In this document: positions 36,218 through 45,726 of the stretch, piece after piece
Position numbering within the stretch: position 1 is the first letter of the stretch
Layout: every line of letters starts with the position of its first letter
From: Rhizobium oryzicola
GTDB taxonomy: Bacteria > Pseudomonadota > Alphaproteobacteria > Rhizobiales > Rhizobiaceae
Reading direction: 5' to 3'
DNA length: 64,000 nucleotides
Assembly (NCBI RefSeq): GCF_030504645.1
Contig: NZ_JAUKWQ010000002.1
Coordinates: 124,001-188,000 of the forward strand
The notes under the pieces: model-generated
What the model saw: only the letters and a program-made list of their open reading frames with translations
Databases searched by the model: none
What the model was told of the DNA's origin: nothing
Translations under genes and position numbers: made by a program

Positions 36218-36618
36218 TGATGATCGGTTTGGACACGAATGTCCTCGTGCGTTTATTGACAAACGATGATCTGCGCCAGCGACAGGCGGCGCTTGCATTC
36301 GCGGAGGGTCTTGGTGAGGCCTATATCGCGTTTGTGTCGCTTCTGACGCTCGTCGAGCTCGATTGGGCGCTGAGAACACGCCTTCGTTATAGTCGTCAGG
36401 ATGTGGTGCGCAGCATCAGCCTCTTGCTGCAGGCGAGAGGTATGGTTTTTGAACACCATGACCTTGTCGCGCAGGCCTTAGGTCTCGTATCGCGTAAAAA
36501 TGTAGATTTCGCCGACGCCCTGATTGCCGCGCGCGCATTGCAGGCCGGTTGCCAGTCGGTCAAAACCTTTGACAGAAAAGCCGCAGCCCGCGTACCCGGC
36601 ATGGAACTCCTCGCATGA
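36214..36618 (+). CDS. PIN-domain toxin (VapC-like)
   Basis: 134 residues. PIN-domain acidic residues are in [22 protein letters not shown] and [11 protein letters not shown], forming the metal-dependent RNase site of VapC toxins, which cut tRNA or rRNA. The conserved Ser/Thr and Asp near the end (VKTFDRKAA) complete the motif, so the toxin looks active. Start overlaps the antitoxin stop, and its own stop overlaps the ruvB start (ATGA), so the pair appears transcribed with the ruv genes. Any of three adjacent start ATGs could be used. Confidence 0.92.
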   Translation: MMMIGLDTNVLVRLLTNDDLRQRQAALAFAEGLGEAYIAFVSLLTLVELDWALRTRLRYSRQDVVRSISLLLQARGMVFEHHDLVAQALGLVSRKNVDFADALIAARALQAGCQSVKTFDRKAAARVPGMELLA

Positions 36619-37655
36619 GCGCTCACAATCCCGTTCTGACCCCGGAAAAGCGCGGCGAGGATCTTGATGCGGCGCTGCGCCCGCAGTCGCTGGACGAGTT
36701 TACCGGTCAGGCGGAGGCGCGCGCCAATCTCAAGATTTTCATCGAGGCGGCGAAGAACCGCGGCGAGGCGCTGGATCACGTGCTGTTCGTCGGGCCGCCT
36801 GGACTTGGCAAGACCACGCTCGCGCAGATCATGGCCAAGGAACTGGGCGTCAACTTTCGCTCCACCTCTGGCCCCGTAATTGCCAAGGCTGGCGATCTAG
36901 CGGCCTTGCTTACCAATCTCGAAGAGCGCGACGTTCTCTTCATCGACGAAATCCACCGGCTCAATCCGGCGGTCGAAGAAATCCTTTATCCCGCCATGGA
37001 GGATTTCCAGCTGGATCTGATCATCGGCGAGGGGCCGGCGGCGCGCTCGGTGAAAATCGACTTGTCCAAATTCACGCTGGTGGCCGCGACCACGCGCCTC
37101 GGCCTGCTGACCACGCCGCTGCGCGACCGCTTCGGCATTCCGGTGCGTCTCAATTTCTACACGGTCGAGGAACTGGAATCGATCGTGCGCCGCGGTGCAC
37201 GTTTGCTGGGCCTCGGCATGACGGACGAGGGTGCCCGGGAGATTGCCCGACGCGCGCGCGGCACGCCGCGCATTGCCGGTCGCCTTCTGCGCCGCGTGCG
37301 CGATTTTGCGGAAGTGGCCCGCGCCGAAGCCGTGACCCGCGAGATTGCCGATGAAGCGCTGACCCGCCTGCATGTAGATCATGCGGGTCTCGATCAACTG
37401 GACAAGCGCTATCTCAACATGATCGCGGTGAATTTCGGCGGCGGGCCGGTCGGCATCGAAACCATTGCGGCGGGTCTCTCCGAGCCGCGCGATGCCATCG
37501 AGGACATTATCGAACCCTATATGATCCAGCAGGGTTTCATTCAGCGCACGCCGCGCGGGCGTATACTCACCGCTACCGCCTGGAAGCATCTTGGCCTGCA
37601 GCCGCCCAAGGATCTGGAAGCCGCGCAGTTTCGCCTTACCCTTGAGGATGATTAA
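36615..37655 (+). CDS. ruvB: Holliday junction helicase RuvB
   Basis: 346 residues. AAA+ motor that drives branch migration on RuvA-bound junctions. Walker [13 protein letters not shown], Walker [12 protein letters not shown], the sensor region [11 protein letters not shown] and the arginine-finger helix ([12 protein letters not shown]) are present, with a C-terminal winged helix ([13 protein letters not shown]). The start overlaps the PIN-toxin stop, so translation is coupled to the toxin gene, an unusual arrangement for ruvB. Confidence 0.97.
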   Translation: MSAHNPVLTPEKRGEDLDAALRPQSLDEFTGQAEARANLKIFIEAAKNRGEALDHVLFVGPPGLGKTTLAQIMAKELGVNFRSTSGPVIAKAGDLAALLTNLEERDVLFIDEIHRLNPAVEEILYPAMEDFQLDLIIGEGPAARSVKIDLSKFTLVAATTRLGLLTTPLRDRFGIPVRLNFYTVEELESIVRRGARLLGLGMTDEGAREIARRARGTPRIAGRLLRRVRDFAEVARAEAVTREIADEALTRLHVDHAGLDQLDKRYLNMIAVNFGGGPVGIETIAAGLSEPRDAIEDIIEPYMIQQGFIQRTPRGRILTATAWKHLGLQPPKDLEAAQFRLTLEDD

Positions 37656-38555
37656 GTGATCCGCCGCCGGACCCTTCTCAAGCTGTTGTTGGGCGGCTTC
37701 ATGAGCCTTGTCGCGACAGCCAGCTATCCATTCGTGGAGTCGATGGGGCGCCCGCGCATCACTCGCTATCGGCTGACCCCCGGTCATTGGGCGCCGGGCC
37801 TGAAGCTCAAGATCTGCGTGCTCGCCGATTTTCATGCCTGCCGACCCTGGATGACACCGGCACGCATGCGCTCGATCTGCGGGCAGGCGCAGGAACTCGG
37901 GGCCGATATCATCCTGCTGCTCGGTGATTACCTTCCAGGTGTGAAGGTGATGACCGAGAAATTGCCGCCGGAGGAATGGGTGGCGCCGCTGAAAGGGCTC
38001 AAGGCACCACTTGGGGTGCATGCCGTTCTCGGCAATCACGATTACTGGGGCGATCGCGAATTTCAAAACGATCCGACGCGTGAGAGCTTTGTGGCCCGCA
38101 CGCTGAGCGATGCGGGTATCTCCGTCTACATCAACCGCGCCGCTCGTATCGAAAAGGATGGTCAGGCTTTCTGGCTGGCCGGGCTGGGCGACCAATTGGC
38201 CATACTGCCGCGAGACCGGCTCAGCCGCGATGATGTCACCGGTATCGATGATCTGCCGGCTACGCTTCTGCAGGTCCGGGATGATGCGCCCGTCATTCTG
38301 ATGGCGCATGAGCCGGATGCCTTCTTCGATGTCAGCGAGAGGATCGCCTTGACGCTGAGCGGACACACCCATGGTGGTCAGTTCAATCTGTTCGGCTGGC
38401 GCCCCTTCACCTCAACGGATGGGTCGAAGCGTTATCCCGCAGGGCTTTACCGCGAAAAGCAGGGCGATCTTATTGTGTCCAAGGGCCTCGGCTGTTCGGC
38501 CTTGCCGCTGCGTATCGGCTCATGGCCGGAAATTCTTTTGATCGAATTGGGGTGA
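37656..38555 (+). CDS. Exported metallophosphoesterase (YkuE/YaeI-like)
   Basis: 299 residues. Starts with GTG directly after the ruvB stop. The N-terminus MIRRRTLLKLLLGGFM resembles a twin-arginine (Tat) or membrane-anchor signal. The calcineurin-like active site is intact: VLADFHA, LLGDYLPG, VLGNHDYWGD, LMAHEPD and SGHTHGGQFN. Relatives (YaeI, YkuE) act on lipid A-linked or cell-wall-associated phosphates, and the substrate here is not known. It directly follows ruvB and probably shares its transcript. It overlaps the Nudix gene by about 30 bases. Confidence 0.9.
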   Translation: MIRRRTLLKLLLGGFMSLVATASYPFVESMGRPRITRYRLTPGHWAPGLKLKICVLADFHACRPWMTPARMRSICGQAQELGADIILLLGDYLPGVKVMTEKLPPEEWVAPLKGLKAPLGVHAVLGNHDYWGDREFQNDPTRESFVARTLSDAGISVYINRAARIEKDGQAFWLAGLGDQLAILPRDRLSRDDVTGIDDLPATLLQVRDDAPVILMAHEPDAFFDVSERIALTLSGHTHGGQFNLFGWRPFTSTDGSKRYPAGLYREKQGDLIVSKGLGCSALPLRIGSWPEILLIELG

Positions 38556-39067
38556 CAGACGTGGGCAAGCGTATCCGCATCAAGACCAAACCGAAGAAGA
38601 CATTCCAGATGCGGATCGCGGGGTTGGGCTTTCGCGATGGCCATGTTCTGGTCCATCGCGCCACGCATGAGGATTTCTGGACTTTTCCGGGCGGCGGTGC
38701 AGAAATCGGCGAAACCTCGGAAGATACGCTGTTTCGCGAGATGATCGAGGAGATCGAGACGGAGGTTAAGGTCGTCCGGCTCCTCTGGGTAGTCGAGAAT
38801 TTCTTCAAGCACGAAGCCCGCGATTGGCATGAGCTTGGCATGTATTACCTGATGGAGATCCCTGAGAGTTTTCCATTCGCCTCGGAGGAGATCATTCATC
38901 GCATTCAGGACGGCGACAACGAACTCGAATTTAAGTGGGTGCCCGCGACGACCGAGGCACTGACGAAACTCGATATCCCGCCCTACTTCATTGCGGCTGA
39001 AATCGAAAACCTGCCGGAAACGCCAAAACACTTGGTCTGGCATGACCATGATCTGGATACGAAGTAG
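38522..39067 (+). CDS. Nudix hydrolase
   Basis: 181 residues from an ATG overlapping the phosphoesterase end. A GTG at 38561 giving VGKRIRIKTKPKK is an alternative start. The Nudix box reads GGAEIGETSEDTLFREMIEE, with the catalytic Glu pattern intact but the usual Gly after the EE pair missing (IETEV). Nudix enzymes hydrolyse nucleoside diphosphates linked to other groups. The substrate is not predictable. It may complete the ruvB-phosphoesterase transcript. An EcfG promoter for the next gene starts 2 bases after its stop. Confidence 0.85.
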   Translation: MAGNSFDRIGVTDVGKRIRIKTKPKKTFQMRIAGLGFRDGHVLVHRATHEDFWTFPGGGAEIGETSEDTLFREMIEEIETEVKVVRLLWVVENFFKHEARDWHELGMYYLMEIPESFPFASEEIIHRIQDGDNELEFKWVPATTEALTKLDIPPYFIAAEIENLPETPKHLVWHDHDLDTK

Positions 39068-39068
39068 C

Positions 39069-39093
39069 GGAACCGCTTACGCCGTCTCCCGTT
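39069..39093 (+). promoter_or_regulatory. EcfG (RpoE2)-type promoter of the DUF2945 gene
   Basis: GGAAC, 16 bases, CGTT: a perfect match to the general-stress sigma consensus. It lies 28 bases before the DUF2945 start. Confidence 0.7.
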
Positions 39094-39121
39094 CCTGTTG
39101 TGATATAAACGGGAGCGAGTG

Positions 39122-39337
39122 ATGAGCAAGATCAAAGAGGGTGACGAGGTTACCTGGCAGTGGGGGCGCGGCGAGGCTGAAGGCAAGGTGGTCGACACCT
39201 TCACGGATGACGTGACGCGCCTCATCAAGGGTAAGAAGATCAAACGCAAGGCCAGTGCAAAGGAGCCGGCCGTTCTCGTACGTCAGGACGACGGCGCCCG
39301 CGCGCTGAAAAGCAGTTCGGAAGTCCATAAGAGCTAA
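39122..39337 (+). CDS. DUF2945 (hypervirulence-associated TUDOR) family protein
   Basis: 71 residues. Begins MSKIKEGDEVTWQWGRGEAEGKV and contains a basic middle (KGKKIKRKASAKEP), matching the DUF2945/HVA1 TUDOR-like family of small proteins found in many bacteria and fungi. Function is unknown. The first ATG preceded by GGGAGCGAGTG is chosen. A perfect EcfG-type promoter suggests that it is induced in general stress, though its role is not known. Confidence 0.85.
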   Translation: MSKIKEGDEVTWQWGRGEAEGKVVDTFTDDVTRLIKGKKIKRKASAKEPAVLVRQDDGARALKSSSEVHKS

Positions 39338-39430
39338 GACGGCTGGTCCCCATTTCAACTTCATGCCCTAGAATTGCCCCGGTTTCTATTGCTACAGGCA
39401 AGCGACAGAGATTTCAGGGGCACTGGGTTT

Positions 39431-39895
39431 ATGCAGCACCAAGCATTTCATCTGGCCGGCCAGCTTCAGGATGATGGAAGCCATCGGCTGGTTCAGCGGG
39501 TCTATTACGAAGACACGGATTTTTCGGGACTGGTGTATCATGCGCGCTACCTGCATTTCTTGGAGCGCGGCCGCACCGATTACCTTCGCTGCCTGGGGTG
39601 CGAGCAAAGCCAGCTCGTCAGCGTGGACGAGGAGGGGCTTGTCTTCGTGGTGCACCGCATGGAGATCGACTTCAAGTCACCAGCCCGCATGGATGATGTG
39701 CTTGATGTAACAACGCGAACGGAAAAAGCGGGTGGCGCCAAGATGGTGATCCAGCAGGAAATCCGTCGAGGCGAAGTGTTGTTGATCCAGGCGAAGGTCG
39801 TGATCGCGGTCATTAACCGTAATGGGCGCCCACGCCGTTTGCCGGAAACTTTGGCTGAGGCTTTTCTTGGGACTCCCCAGTTTAAATCAGATTGA
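39431..39895 (+). CDS. ybgC: YbgC family acyl-CoA thioesterase (Tol-Pal associated)
   Basis: 154 residues with the hot-dog fold. The signature HRLVQRVYYEDTDFSGLVYH contains the catalytic Asp and Tyr. E. coli YbgC hydrolyses short- and long-chain acyl-CoA and associates with membrane lipid synthesis. It is the usual first gene of the tol-pal cluster. The ATG giving MQHQAFHLAGQL matches the family better than an upstream alternative. About 210 bases separate it from tolQ, enough for a second promoter. Confidence 0.92.
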   Translation: MQHQAFHLAGQLQDDGSHRLVQRVYYEDTDFSGLVYHARYLHFLERGRTDYLRCLGCEQSQLVSVDEEGLVFVVHRMEIDFKSPARMDDVLDVTTRTEKAGGAKMVIQQEIRRGEVLLIQAKVVIAVINRNGRPRRLPETLAEAFLGTPQFKSD

Positions 39896-40107
39896 TCCGA
39901 TAGTAACGCATTTTTAACGCTAATATTGTCTTACTGGCATCGATCTACATTGTGCGGTGCACGCCTTCCTTTGACCAAAATTGAAGGCGAGAAGGCCTTG
40001 GAAAGCTGGGCTGGCGGGCATGTCAAGCATCCGCACCAATATGAGTGAACGCCATTGAACCGGCCCGTGTCATCGCGCCGGCCGATGGGATTCGGGGATT
40101 AGGATAG

Positions 40108-40827
40108 ATGGAACACGCGGATTTGGCGGCGGCTGCAACCTCGGTAAGCCTCCTGTCGCTCTTCATGCAGGCGGGTCTGATCGTCAAGCTGGTCATGATC
40201 GGCTTGATCGGGGCGTCGGTCTGGACCTGGGCGATCGTCATCGACAAGTACATCAACTTCGGCAAGGCACGCCGCCAGTTCGATCAGTTCGAACAGGTCT
40301 TCTGGTCGGGCCAGTCGCTGGAGGAGTTGTACCGGACGCTGGCCGAGCGCCAGAACACCGGTCTTGCCGCCATCTTCGTCGCCGCGATGCGCGAGTGGAA
40401 GAAAAGTTTCGAGCGCGGCGCCCGTTCCCCGATCGGTCTGCAGATGCGTATCGACCGCGCCATGGACGTGACGATGGCGCGCGAAGGCGAGGCGTTTGAA
40501 GCCCGCCTCGGATCGCTTGCGACGATCGGTTCCGCCGGTCCCTTCATTGGTCTCTTCGGTACGGTTGTCGGTATCATGACCTCGTTCCAGGCGATTGCCG
40601 GTTCGAAGTCCACCAATCTTGCGGTCGTGGCACCGGGTATCGCGGAAGCGCTGCTGGCAACCGCCATCGGTCTCGTCGCCGCTATCCCGGCCGTTATCGC
40701 CTACAACAAGTTCACCGCCGATGCCGGCAAGCTGTCGGCGCGCATGGAAGGTTTCGCGGACGAGTTCTCCGCCATCCTGTCGCGCCAGATCGATGAAAAG
40801 CTGCAGCCGCGCCAGGCCGCCCAGTAA
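40108..40827 (+). CDS. tolQ: Tol-Pal system protein TolQ
   Basis: 239 residues, three membrane helices. Proton channel subunit of the Tol-Pal complex, homologous to ExbB. Helix 2 and 3 region ATIGSAGPFIGLFGTVVGIM and the following AIAEALLATAIGLVAAIPAV match the family, with the channel-lining Thr/Pro. With TolR it uses the proton gradient to power TolA and thereby outer-membrane constriction at division. Second gene of the cluster; tolR starts 34 bases after its stop. Confidence 0.97.
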   Translation: MEHADLAAAATSVSLLSLFMQAGLIVKLVMIGLIGASVWTWAIVIDKYINFGKARRQFDQFEQVFWSGQSLEELYRTLAERQNTGLAAIFVAAMREWKKSFERGARSPIGLQMRIDRAMDVTMAREGEAFEARLGSLATIGSAGPFIGLFGTVVGIMTSFQAIAGSKSTNLAVVAPGIAEALLATAIGLVAAIPAVIAYNKFTADAGKLSARMEGFADEFSAILSRQIDEKLQPRQAAQ

Positions 40828-40861
40828 GGCGAAGCGGCCCCGCGTTTGAAGGAGTAATTCC

Positions 40862-41320
40862 ATGGGTATGTCGGCCGGAGGTTCCAAGGCAGCAGGCGGT
40901 GGCCGGCGCGGTCGCCGTTCGCGCCGTCACGGCGGTGCCATCAGCGAAATCAACGTCACGCCACTCGTCGACGTCATGCTCGTGCTGCTGATCATCTTCA
41001 TGGTGGCCGCACCGATGATGACCGTCGGCGTGCCGGTTGACCTGCCCCAGACATCGGCAAATCCGATGAATGCGGATACGCAGCCGATCACCATTTCCGT
41101 CAATGCCAAGGGCGAGATCTATCTGCAGGAAACGCCGATCGTTCTCGATGAGATCGTGGCGAAGCTGCAGGCCATTGCCAAGACTGGCTACAACGAACGC
41201 ATCATGGTGAAGGCCGATACGGTCGCCGCCTATGGCGTCGTCGCGCAGGTTCTCGGCAGCATTAATTCGGCAGGCTATAAGAATATTGGCCTGATCACTG
41301 CACCGAAGCAGGGGAAGTAA
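40862..41320 (+). CDS. tolR: Tol-Pal system protein TolR
   Basis: 152 residues. Single membrane helix with the essential channel Asp in EINVTPLVDVMLVLLIIFMV, a Gly/Arg-rich N-terminal extension and a periplasmic ExbD-like domain. It works with TolQ as the proton-driven stator, and the C-terminal domain contacts peptidoglycan in the active state. AAGGAG ribosome-binding site. tolA follows after 10 bases, so the two are co-transcribed. Confidence 0.97.
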   Translation: MGMSAGGSKAAGGGRRGRRSRRHGGAISEINVTPLVDVMLVLLIIFMVAAPMMTVGVPVDLPQTSANPMNADTQPITISVNAKGEIYLQETPIVLDEIVAKLQAIAKTGYNERIMVKADTVAAYGVVAQVLGSINSAGYKNIGLITAPKQGK

Positions 41321-41330
41321 TCGGTTCGCG

Positions 41331-42464
41331 ATGAGGGGTAGTCTCGGCACATCGCTGGTTCTGCATTTTCTGGTGCTCACCGCGGCGCTGCTGTCACTCA
41401 GCGCGCCGGCGCCATTCGAGGTGACGCCGGAGGAATCCGTATCCGTCGATATCGTTCAGTCCATCACCCAGACCCAAAAGGGCGAGGAGAAGGCGCCGAA
41501 GAACGAGAAGCCGTCGCCCAAGCCCACCAAGAACCAGAAGGTCGTCGAGAACGCCGAAAATTCTGGCGAGAACGATGTCGACCTGAAAAGCCCGCCGACA
41601 CCGGCCAAGAAGCCGGTGCAAACGGAGACTGCTGCCGCGCCGCCCAAGGCTGAGCCTGTACCGACCCCGACGCCCGAAACCAACAAGGTGAAGGACATCG
41701 TCAAGGAAGAGACGGCGCCGAAGCCTGAAGAGGTGGCAGCCCTTCCGATCCCGAAGCCGGAAATGGTGCCCACGCCGAAGCCCGAGCCTCAGCCAGAACC
41801 GAAGCCGCAGGAGCAGAAGACGGAAGACGCGCCGGTGCCGGATGCCATTCCGCTGCCAGCCTCCCGCCCTAAGCCGGAGCCGCCGAAGGAAGAGGCCAAG
41901 CCGGTCGAAAAGCCCGTTGAGAAACCGCCGGAAAAGAAGCCCGAGACCAAGCCTGCCGAGAAGACACCTGACAACAAGAAGGTGGCCGACAAGAAGCAGG
42001 AGACCGCCAAGTCTCAGGCCGTCAAGGAAAGCGAATTTAACGCCGACCAGATTTCCGCCATGCTGAACAAGCAGGAAGCCGCGGGTGGTGGCGCCAAGCG
42101 ATCTACCGAAACAGCCTCGCTCGGCGCCAAGAAGACGCTCGGCACCGGTCTCAGTGCTAGCGAAGTCGATGCGGTCAAGGGCCAGATCCAGGGCAACTGG
42201 TCGCTTGTGGCCGGCCTCACGGGCGTCGAGCAGGTACGTGTGAAGATCAAAGTGCAGCTGGATAAGTCCGGCAACATCATCGGTACGCCCGAAGTGACGG
42301 CAACCGGTGGCCCGGATGCGACCCGCCGCGCTGTCGAAAGCAGTACACGTCGCGCGCTTTTGAAGTCGGCGCCGTTGAAGAACCTGCCGGTCGACAAATA
42401 TGACGGCGAAAAAGGATGGAATACCCTGGTGCTGAATTTCGATCCAACGGAGTTCGCACTGTGA
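41331..42464 (+). CDS. tolA: Tol-Pal system protein TolA
   Basis: 377 residues. One N-terminal membrane helix ([20 protein letters not shown]), a long Pro/Lys/Glu-rich region (about 50-245) that spans the periplasm, and a C-terminal globular TolA domain (from about 285; [20 protein letters not shown]). TolA links the inner-membrane TolQR motor to Pal at the outer membrane. The repetitive Pro/Lys/Glu segment replaces the helical domain II of E. coli TolA, which is usual in alphaproteobacteria. Confidence 0.93.
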   Translation: MRGSLGTSLVLHFLVLTAALLSLSAPAPFEVTPEESVSVDIVQSITQTQKGEEKAPKNEKPSPKPTKNQKVVENAENSGENDVDLKSPPTPAKKPVQTETAAAPPKAEPVPTPTPETNKVKDIVKEETAPKPEEVAALPIPKPEMVPTPKPEPQPEPKPQEQKTEDAPVPDAIPLPASRPKPEPPKEEAKPVEKPVEKPPEKKPETKPAEKTPDNKKVADKKQETAKSQAVKESEFNADQISAMLNKQEAAGGGAKRSTETASLGAKKTLGTGLSASEVDAVKGQIQGNWSLVAGLTGVEQVRVKIKVQLDKSGNIIGTPEVTATGGPDATRRAVESSTRRALLKSAPLKNLPVDKYDGEKGWNTLVLNFDPTEFAL

Positions 42465-42552
42465 GCTGGCGTGGTTTGGACAAAATGCTGATCGAAAACC
42501 GCTCCCAAATTTCTGTGCCAAACTTTTGTGTAAGGCTGAAAGGCTTGTCTCA

Positions 42553-43866
42553 ATGATCAAGAAATCTCTTCTCCACGCTCTGGCCGTGGCGGCGAGCATG
42601 CTGGCGGCGTTTGTCGTTGCGACGCCCGCCAACGCGCTTGTGGAAATCAACATCAACAAGGGCAATGCGCAGCCGCTGCCGATCGCAATCACGGACTTCA
42701 TTTCCGGCAATGAGCTGGGTGCGCAGATCTCCGGCGTGATCGCCGCCGACCTGCAGCGCTCCGGTCTATTTGCGCCCATCAACAAGAGCGCCTTCATCGA
42801 GAAGGTCTCCGACCCCAGCAAGATGCCGCGTTTCGAGGACTGGAAGGTCATCAACGCCCAGGCACTCGTGACCGGTCGCGTGACCCGTGAAGGCGATGGC
42901 CGCCTGCGCGCGGAGTTCCGCCTGTGGGATACGTTTGCCGGTGCCCAGATGACGGGCCAGCAGTTCTACACCCAGCCGGAAAACTGGCGCCGTGTGGCCC
43001 ATATCATCGCAGATGCGATCTACAAGCAGATCACCGGCGAGAGCGGTTATTTCGATACCCGCGTCGTCTTCGTCTCCGAAAGCGGCCCCAAGAATGCGCG
43101 CCAGCGTCAGCTTGCGATCATGGACCAGGACGGCTTCAACGTCCGCATGCTGACCAATACCAAGGACATCGTTCTGACGCCGCGCTTCTCGCCGAACCGT
43201 CAGGAAGTGACGTACATGTCGTTCGAGGGCCAGCAGCCGCGCGTTTACCTGCTGCAGCTTGAAACCGGACAGCGCGAAGTGGTCGGCAACTTCCCGGGCA
43301 TGACCTTCTCGCCGCGCTTCTCGCCGGACGGTCAGAAGGTCATCATGAGCCTTCAGCAGGATGGCAACTCCAACATCTACACGATGGACCTGCGCTCGCG
43401 CACCACGACGCGCCTGACCAGCACCTCGGCGATCGATACCTCGCCTTCCTATTCACCTGATGGCTCCAGGATCGTCTTCGAAAGTGACCGTGGCGGTCGT
43501 CAGCAGCTCTATGTGATGGGCGCGGATGGCTCTGGCCAGACCCGTATCTCCTTCGGTGATGGTGCTTATTCGACACCGGTCTGGTCTCCGCGCGGTGACC
43601 TGATTGCCTTCACCAAGCAGTCCGGGGGCAAGTTCTCTATTGGCGTGATGAAGCCGGATGGTTCGGGCGAACGCATCCTCACCAGCGGCTTCCATAACGA
43701 AGGCCCGACCTGGGCGCCGAATGGCCGCGTGCTGATGTTCTTCCGTCAGAATGCCGGTGCCGGTGGCCCGCAGCTCTATTCCATCGACCTGACTGGCTAT
43801 AATGAACAGGCCATCAAAACCCCGGCCTTCGCGTCCGACCCGGCTTGGTCGCCGCTGCTTGAATAG
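42553..43866 (+). CDS. tolB: Tol-Pal system beta-propeller protein TolB
   Basis: 437 residues. Signal peptide (about 1-33, ending ATPANA), an N-terminal alpha/beta domain, and a six-bladed beta-propeller with repeated SPRFSPDG and [17 protein letters not shown] blades. TolB is periplasmic and regulates Pal binding to peptidoglycan. The ATG that places the signal peptide first ([14 protein letters not shown]) is preferred over the in-frame upstream codon. It lies 88 bases after tolA. Confidence 0.96.
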   Translation: MIKKSLLHALAVAASMLAAFVVATPANALVEININKGNAQPLPIAITDFISGNELGAQISGVIAADLQRSGLFAPINKSAFIEKVSDPSKMPRFEDWKVINAQALVTGRVTREGDGRLRAEFRLWDTFAGAQMTGQQFYTQPENWRRVAHIIADAIYKQITGESGYFDTRVVFVSESGPKNARQRQLAIMDQDGFNVRMLTNTKDIVLTPRFSPNRQEVTYMSFEGQQPRVYLLQLETGQREVVGNFPGMTFSPRFSPDGQKVIMSLQQDGNSNIYTMDLRSRTTTRLTSTSAIDTSPSYSPDGSRIVFESDRGGRQQLYVMGADGSGQTRISFGDGAYSTPVWSPRGDLIAFTKQSGGKFSIGVMKPDGSGERILTSGFHNEGPTWAPNGRVLMFFRQNAGAGGPQLYSIDLTGYNEQAIKTPAFASDPAWSPLLE

Positions 43867-43878
43867 TCTTCGAATTTG

Positions 43879-43902
43879 AGGCGGGCGAGAGCCCGCCTTT
43901 TT
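43879..43902 (+). terminator. Terminator after tolB
   Basis: Perfect 8-bp hairpin AGGCGGGC/GCCCGCCT with a GAGA tetraloop, followed by T residues. It suggests pal can have its own promoter. Confidence 0.88.
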
Positions 43903-44037
43903 CCTGCCGCAATGTCCTGAAAATGCGCCAAATGGGACAATGGTTGCGGATCGTTAACCATAACTGTTGTTACTGGATTAACCAGAAACGGTTAGACTCT
44001 GGCAACGCTGTAAATTGTGATCAAGGAGAGACCGGCT

Positions 44038-44571
44038 ATGAGCCGCACCTACACCCCGGCGATGAGCCGCATGCAGACCCTGGCCCGCAACCCGGCCGTT
44101 ATCGCATTGACGCTGGCATTGGCCCTGGCTGGTTGCGCCAACAAGAAGAACATGCCGAACAATGCTGGCGATCTCGGTCTGGGCGCTGGCAGTGCCGCGA
44201 CCCCGGGTTCGGCACAGGACTTCACCGTCAACGTCGGCGACCGCATCTTCTTCGACACCGATTCGACCTCTATCCGCGCAGACGCCCAGCAGACGCTCGA
44301 CCGTCAGGCCCAGTGGCTGCAGCGCTATCCGCGCTACGCCATCACCATTGAAGGCCATGCTGACGAACGCGGCACGCGCGAATACAACCTCGCACTCGGC
44401 GCTCGTCGTGCCGCTGCAACGCGTGACTACCTGGCTTCGCGTGGCGTTCCGGCCAGCCGCATGAAGACGATCTCCTACGGCAAGGAACGTCCGGTTGCTG
44501 TCTGCGACGACATTTCCTGCTGGTCGCAGAACCGTCGCGCTGTCACCGTTCTCGGCGGTGCTACGAAGTAA
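44038..44571 (+). CDS. pal: Peptidoglycan-associated lipoprotein Pal
   Basis: 177 residues. The lipobox LALAGC anchors it to the outer membrane. The C-terminal OmpA-like domain (about 70-175) has the peptidoglycan-binding signature TIEGHADERGTREYNLALGARRA. It holds the outer membrane to the wall and is pulled by TolA at division. The start is set by AAGGAG 10 bases upstream; a short Met-rich stretch before the signal makes the exact start slightly uncertain. Separated from tolB by a terminator. Confidence 0.95.
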   Translation: MSRTYTPAMSRMQTLARNPAVIALTLALALAGCANKKNMPNNAGDLGLGAGSAATPGSAQDFTVNVGDRIFFDTDSTSIRADAQQTLDRQAQWLQRYPRYAITIEGHADERGTREYNLALGARRAAATRDYLASRGVPASRMKTISYGKERPVAVCDDISCWSQNRRAVTVLGGATK

Positions 44572-44596
44572 GCTTAGTCTTCACGACATTGAGATC

Positions 44597-44630
44597 AGGG
44601 GCGGCCTTTGTGCCGCCCTTTTGGTTTTTT
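44597..44630 (+). terminator. Terminator after pal
   Basis: GGGCGGC/GCCGCCC hairpin with a 6-base loop, followed by a T-rich tail (TTTTGGTTTTTT). Confidence 0.87.
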
Positions 44631-44751
44631 CATAGTTTAGCCGAAGTTCGGTTGTCTTTTCGCGGATAACGCGATTGCATTTTGCCGACATTTGGAAAAA
44701 TCTCTGCGCGCGCCAAATCAGCGCAGCGTCACGAAAAGCAGGACGGACGAC

Positions 44752-45726
44752 ATGAAGAAACTTGTTCTGGCAGCAATGCTGGGGCTTGCGGCCACAAGTG
44801 GCCAGGCAGGGGCCTTTTCGCTGTCGAGCTTTAATCCCGGTGCAGGACGCACGGCCCAGCCGTCGCAATCCTCGCAAGCCCCGGTGATCAAGGTTCAAAG
44901 CGCCGGTGACTCGGTTCGTATTCAGCAACTGGAGGAGAGTATCCGCCAGCTGAACGGCCGTGTCGAAGAGATGAGCTTCCAGTTGCTGCAAATGCAGGAG
45001 CAGATTCGCAAGGCTCAGGCGGATAACGAATTCCGTTTCCAGGAGCTTGAGAAGGGCTCCGGTAGCGGTTCCGCTCCCTCTGTCGCTGCCGCGCCGGCAG
45101 CCGGCTCAAAAAAAAACGATGAAATAAGCCGAATCATCGAGACTCCCGCACCGTCTTCTCCGTCCTCCACCGCCAAGACAGCGCCCGGTGAAACCACTCT
45201 GGGCTCGATGGAAGTGGATAAATCCGGGGCGCCGGTGCGGGCATCGGCCAATTCGAACGTCAAGAATTCCTCGTCCCTGCCGGGCGTCGATACAGGCGCG
45301 CCCGCGCCTTCGCGCGACCAGCAGCAGACGGCCTCGCTTGGCAATGAAAGCGATGCCTACAAGGCCGCCTATAACCATGTGCTCTCCGGTGACTATCAGG
45401 TCGCGGAGAAGGAATTCAGCACTTATCTGCAATCCTATCCAAAGAGCGCGCGCGCACCCGATGCCAGCTTCTGGATGGGCGAAGCCCAGTATTCCCAGGG
45501 CAAGTATAACGAAGCGGCCAAGACCTTCCTGAACGGTCACCAGACCTATGGCAGCTCGCCCAAAGCGCCGGAAATGCTGCTGAAGCTCGGCATGTCCTTG
45601 GCTGCACTCGACAACAAGGAAACGGCCTGCGCAACGCTGCGGGAAGTGCCGAAGCGTTATCCCAATGCTGGCAAGCCGGTGCTGGGCAAGGTTACCAGCG
45701 AGCAGAAGCGCCTGGGCTGCAATTGA
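44752..45726 (+). CDS. cpoB: Cell-division coordinator CpoB (YbgF)
   Basis: 324 residues. Signal peptide (MKKLVLAAMLGLAATSGQAGA), a trimerising coiled coil (IQQLEESIRQLNGRVEEMSFQ onward), a long Ser/Pro/Ala linker and a C-terminal TPR region (about 200-320; AYKAAYNHVLSGDYQVAEKEF). CpoB coordinates PBP1B-linked wall synthesis with Tol-driven outer-membrane constriction. The ATG that begins the signal peptide is chosen. Its stop overlaps the tilS start. Confidence 0.93.
   Translation: MKKLVLAAMLGLAATSGQAGAFSLSSFNPGAGRTAQPSQSSQAPVIKVQSAGDSVRIQQLEESIRQLNGRVEEMSFQLLQMQEQIRKAQADNEFRFQELEKGSGSGSAPSVAAAPAAGSKKNDEISRIIETPAPSSPSSTAKTAPGETTLGSMEVDKSGAPVRASANSNVKNSSSLPGVDTGAPAPSRDQQQTASLGNESDAYKAAYNHVLSGDYQVAEKEFSTYLQSYPKSARAPDASFWMGEAQYSQGKYNEAAKTFLNGHQTYGSSPKAPEMLLKLGMSLAALDNKETACATLREVPKRYPNAGKPVLGKVTSEQKRLGCN

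Noticed and set aside
36897..38372. 491-residue open frame opposite ruvB and the phosphoesterase
   Set aside because: Antisense of two genes with intact catalytic motifs.
39086..39115. Hairpin that could hide the ribosome-binding site of the DUF2945 gene
   Set aside because: The left arm overlaps the -10 region of the EcfG promoter, so a transcript from that promoter would not contain it. It could form only on read-through transcripts.
41480..42010. Short repeats in tolA considered as a CRISPR or tandem repeat array
   Set aside because: They encode the Pro/Lys/Glu-rich periplasmic linker of TolA and are irregular; no spacer structure.
41394..42854. 486-residue open frame opposite tolA-tolB
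   Set aside because: It is the antisense of tolA and tolB, with no ribosome-binding site or recognisable domain. High GC content commonly gives long antisense frames.
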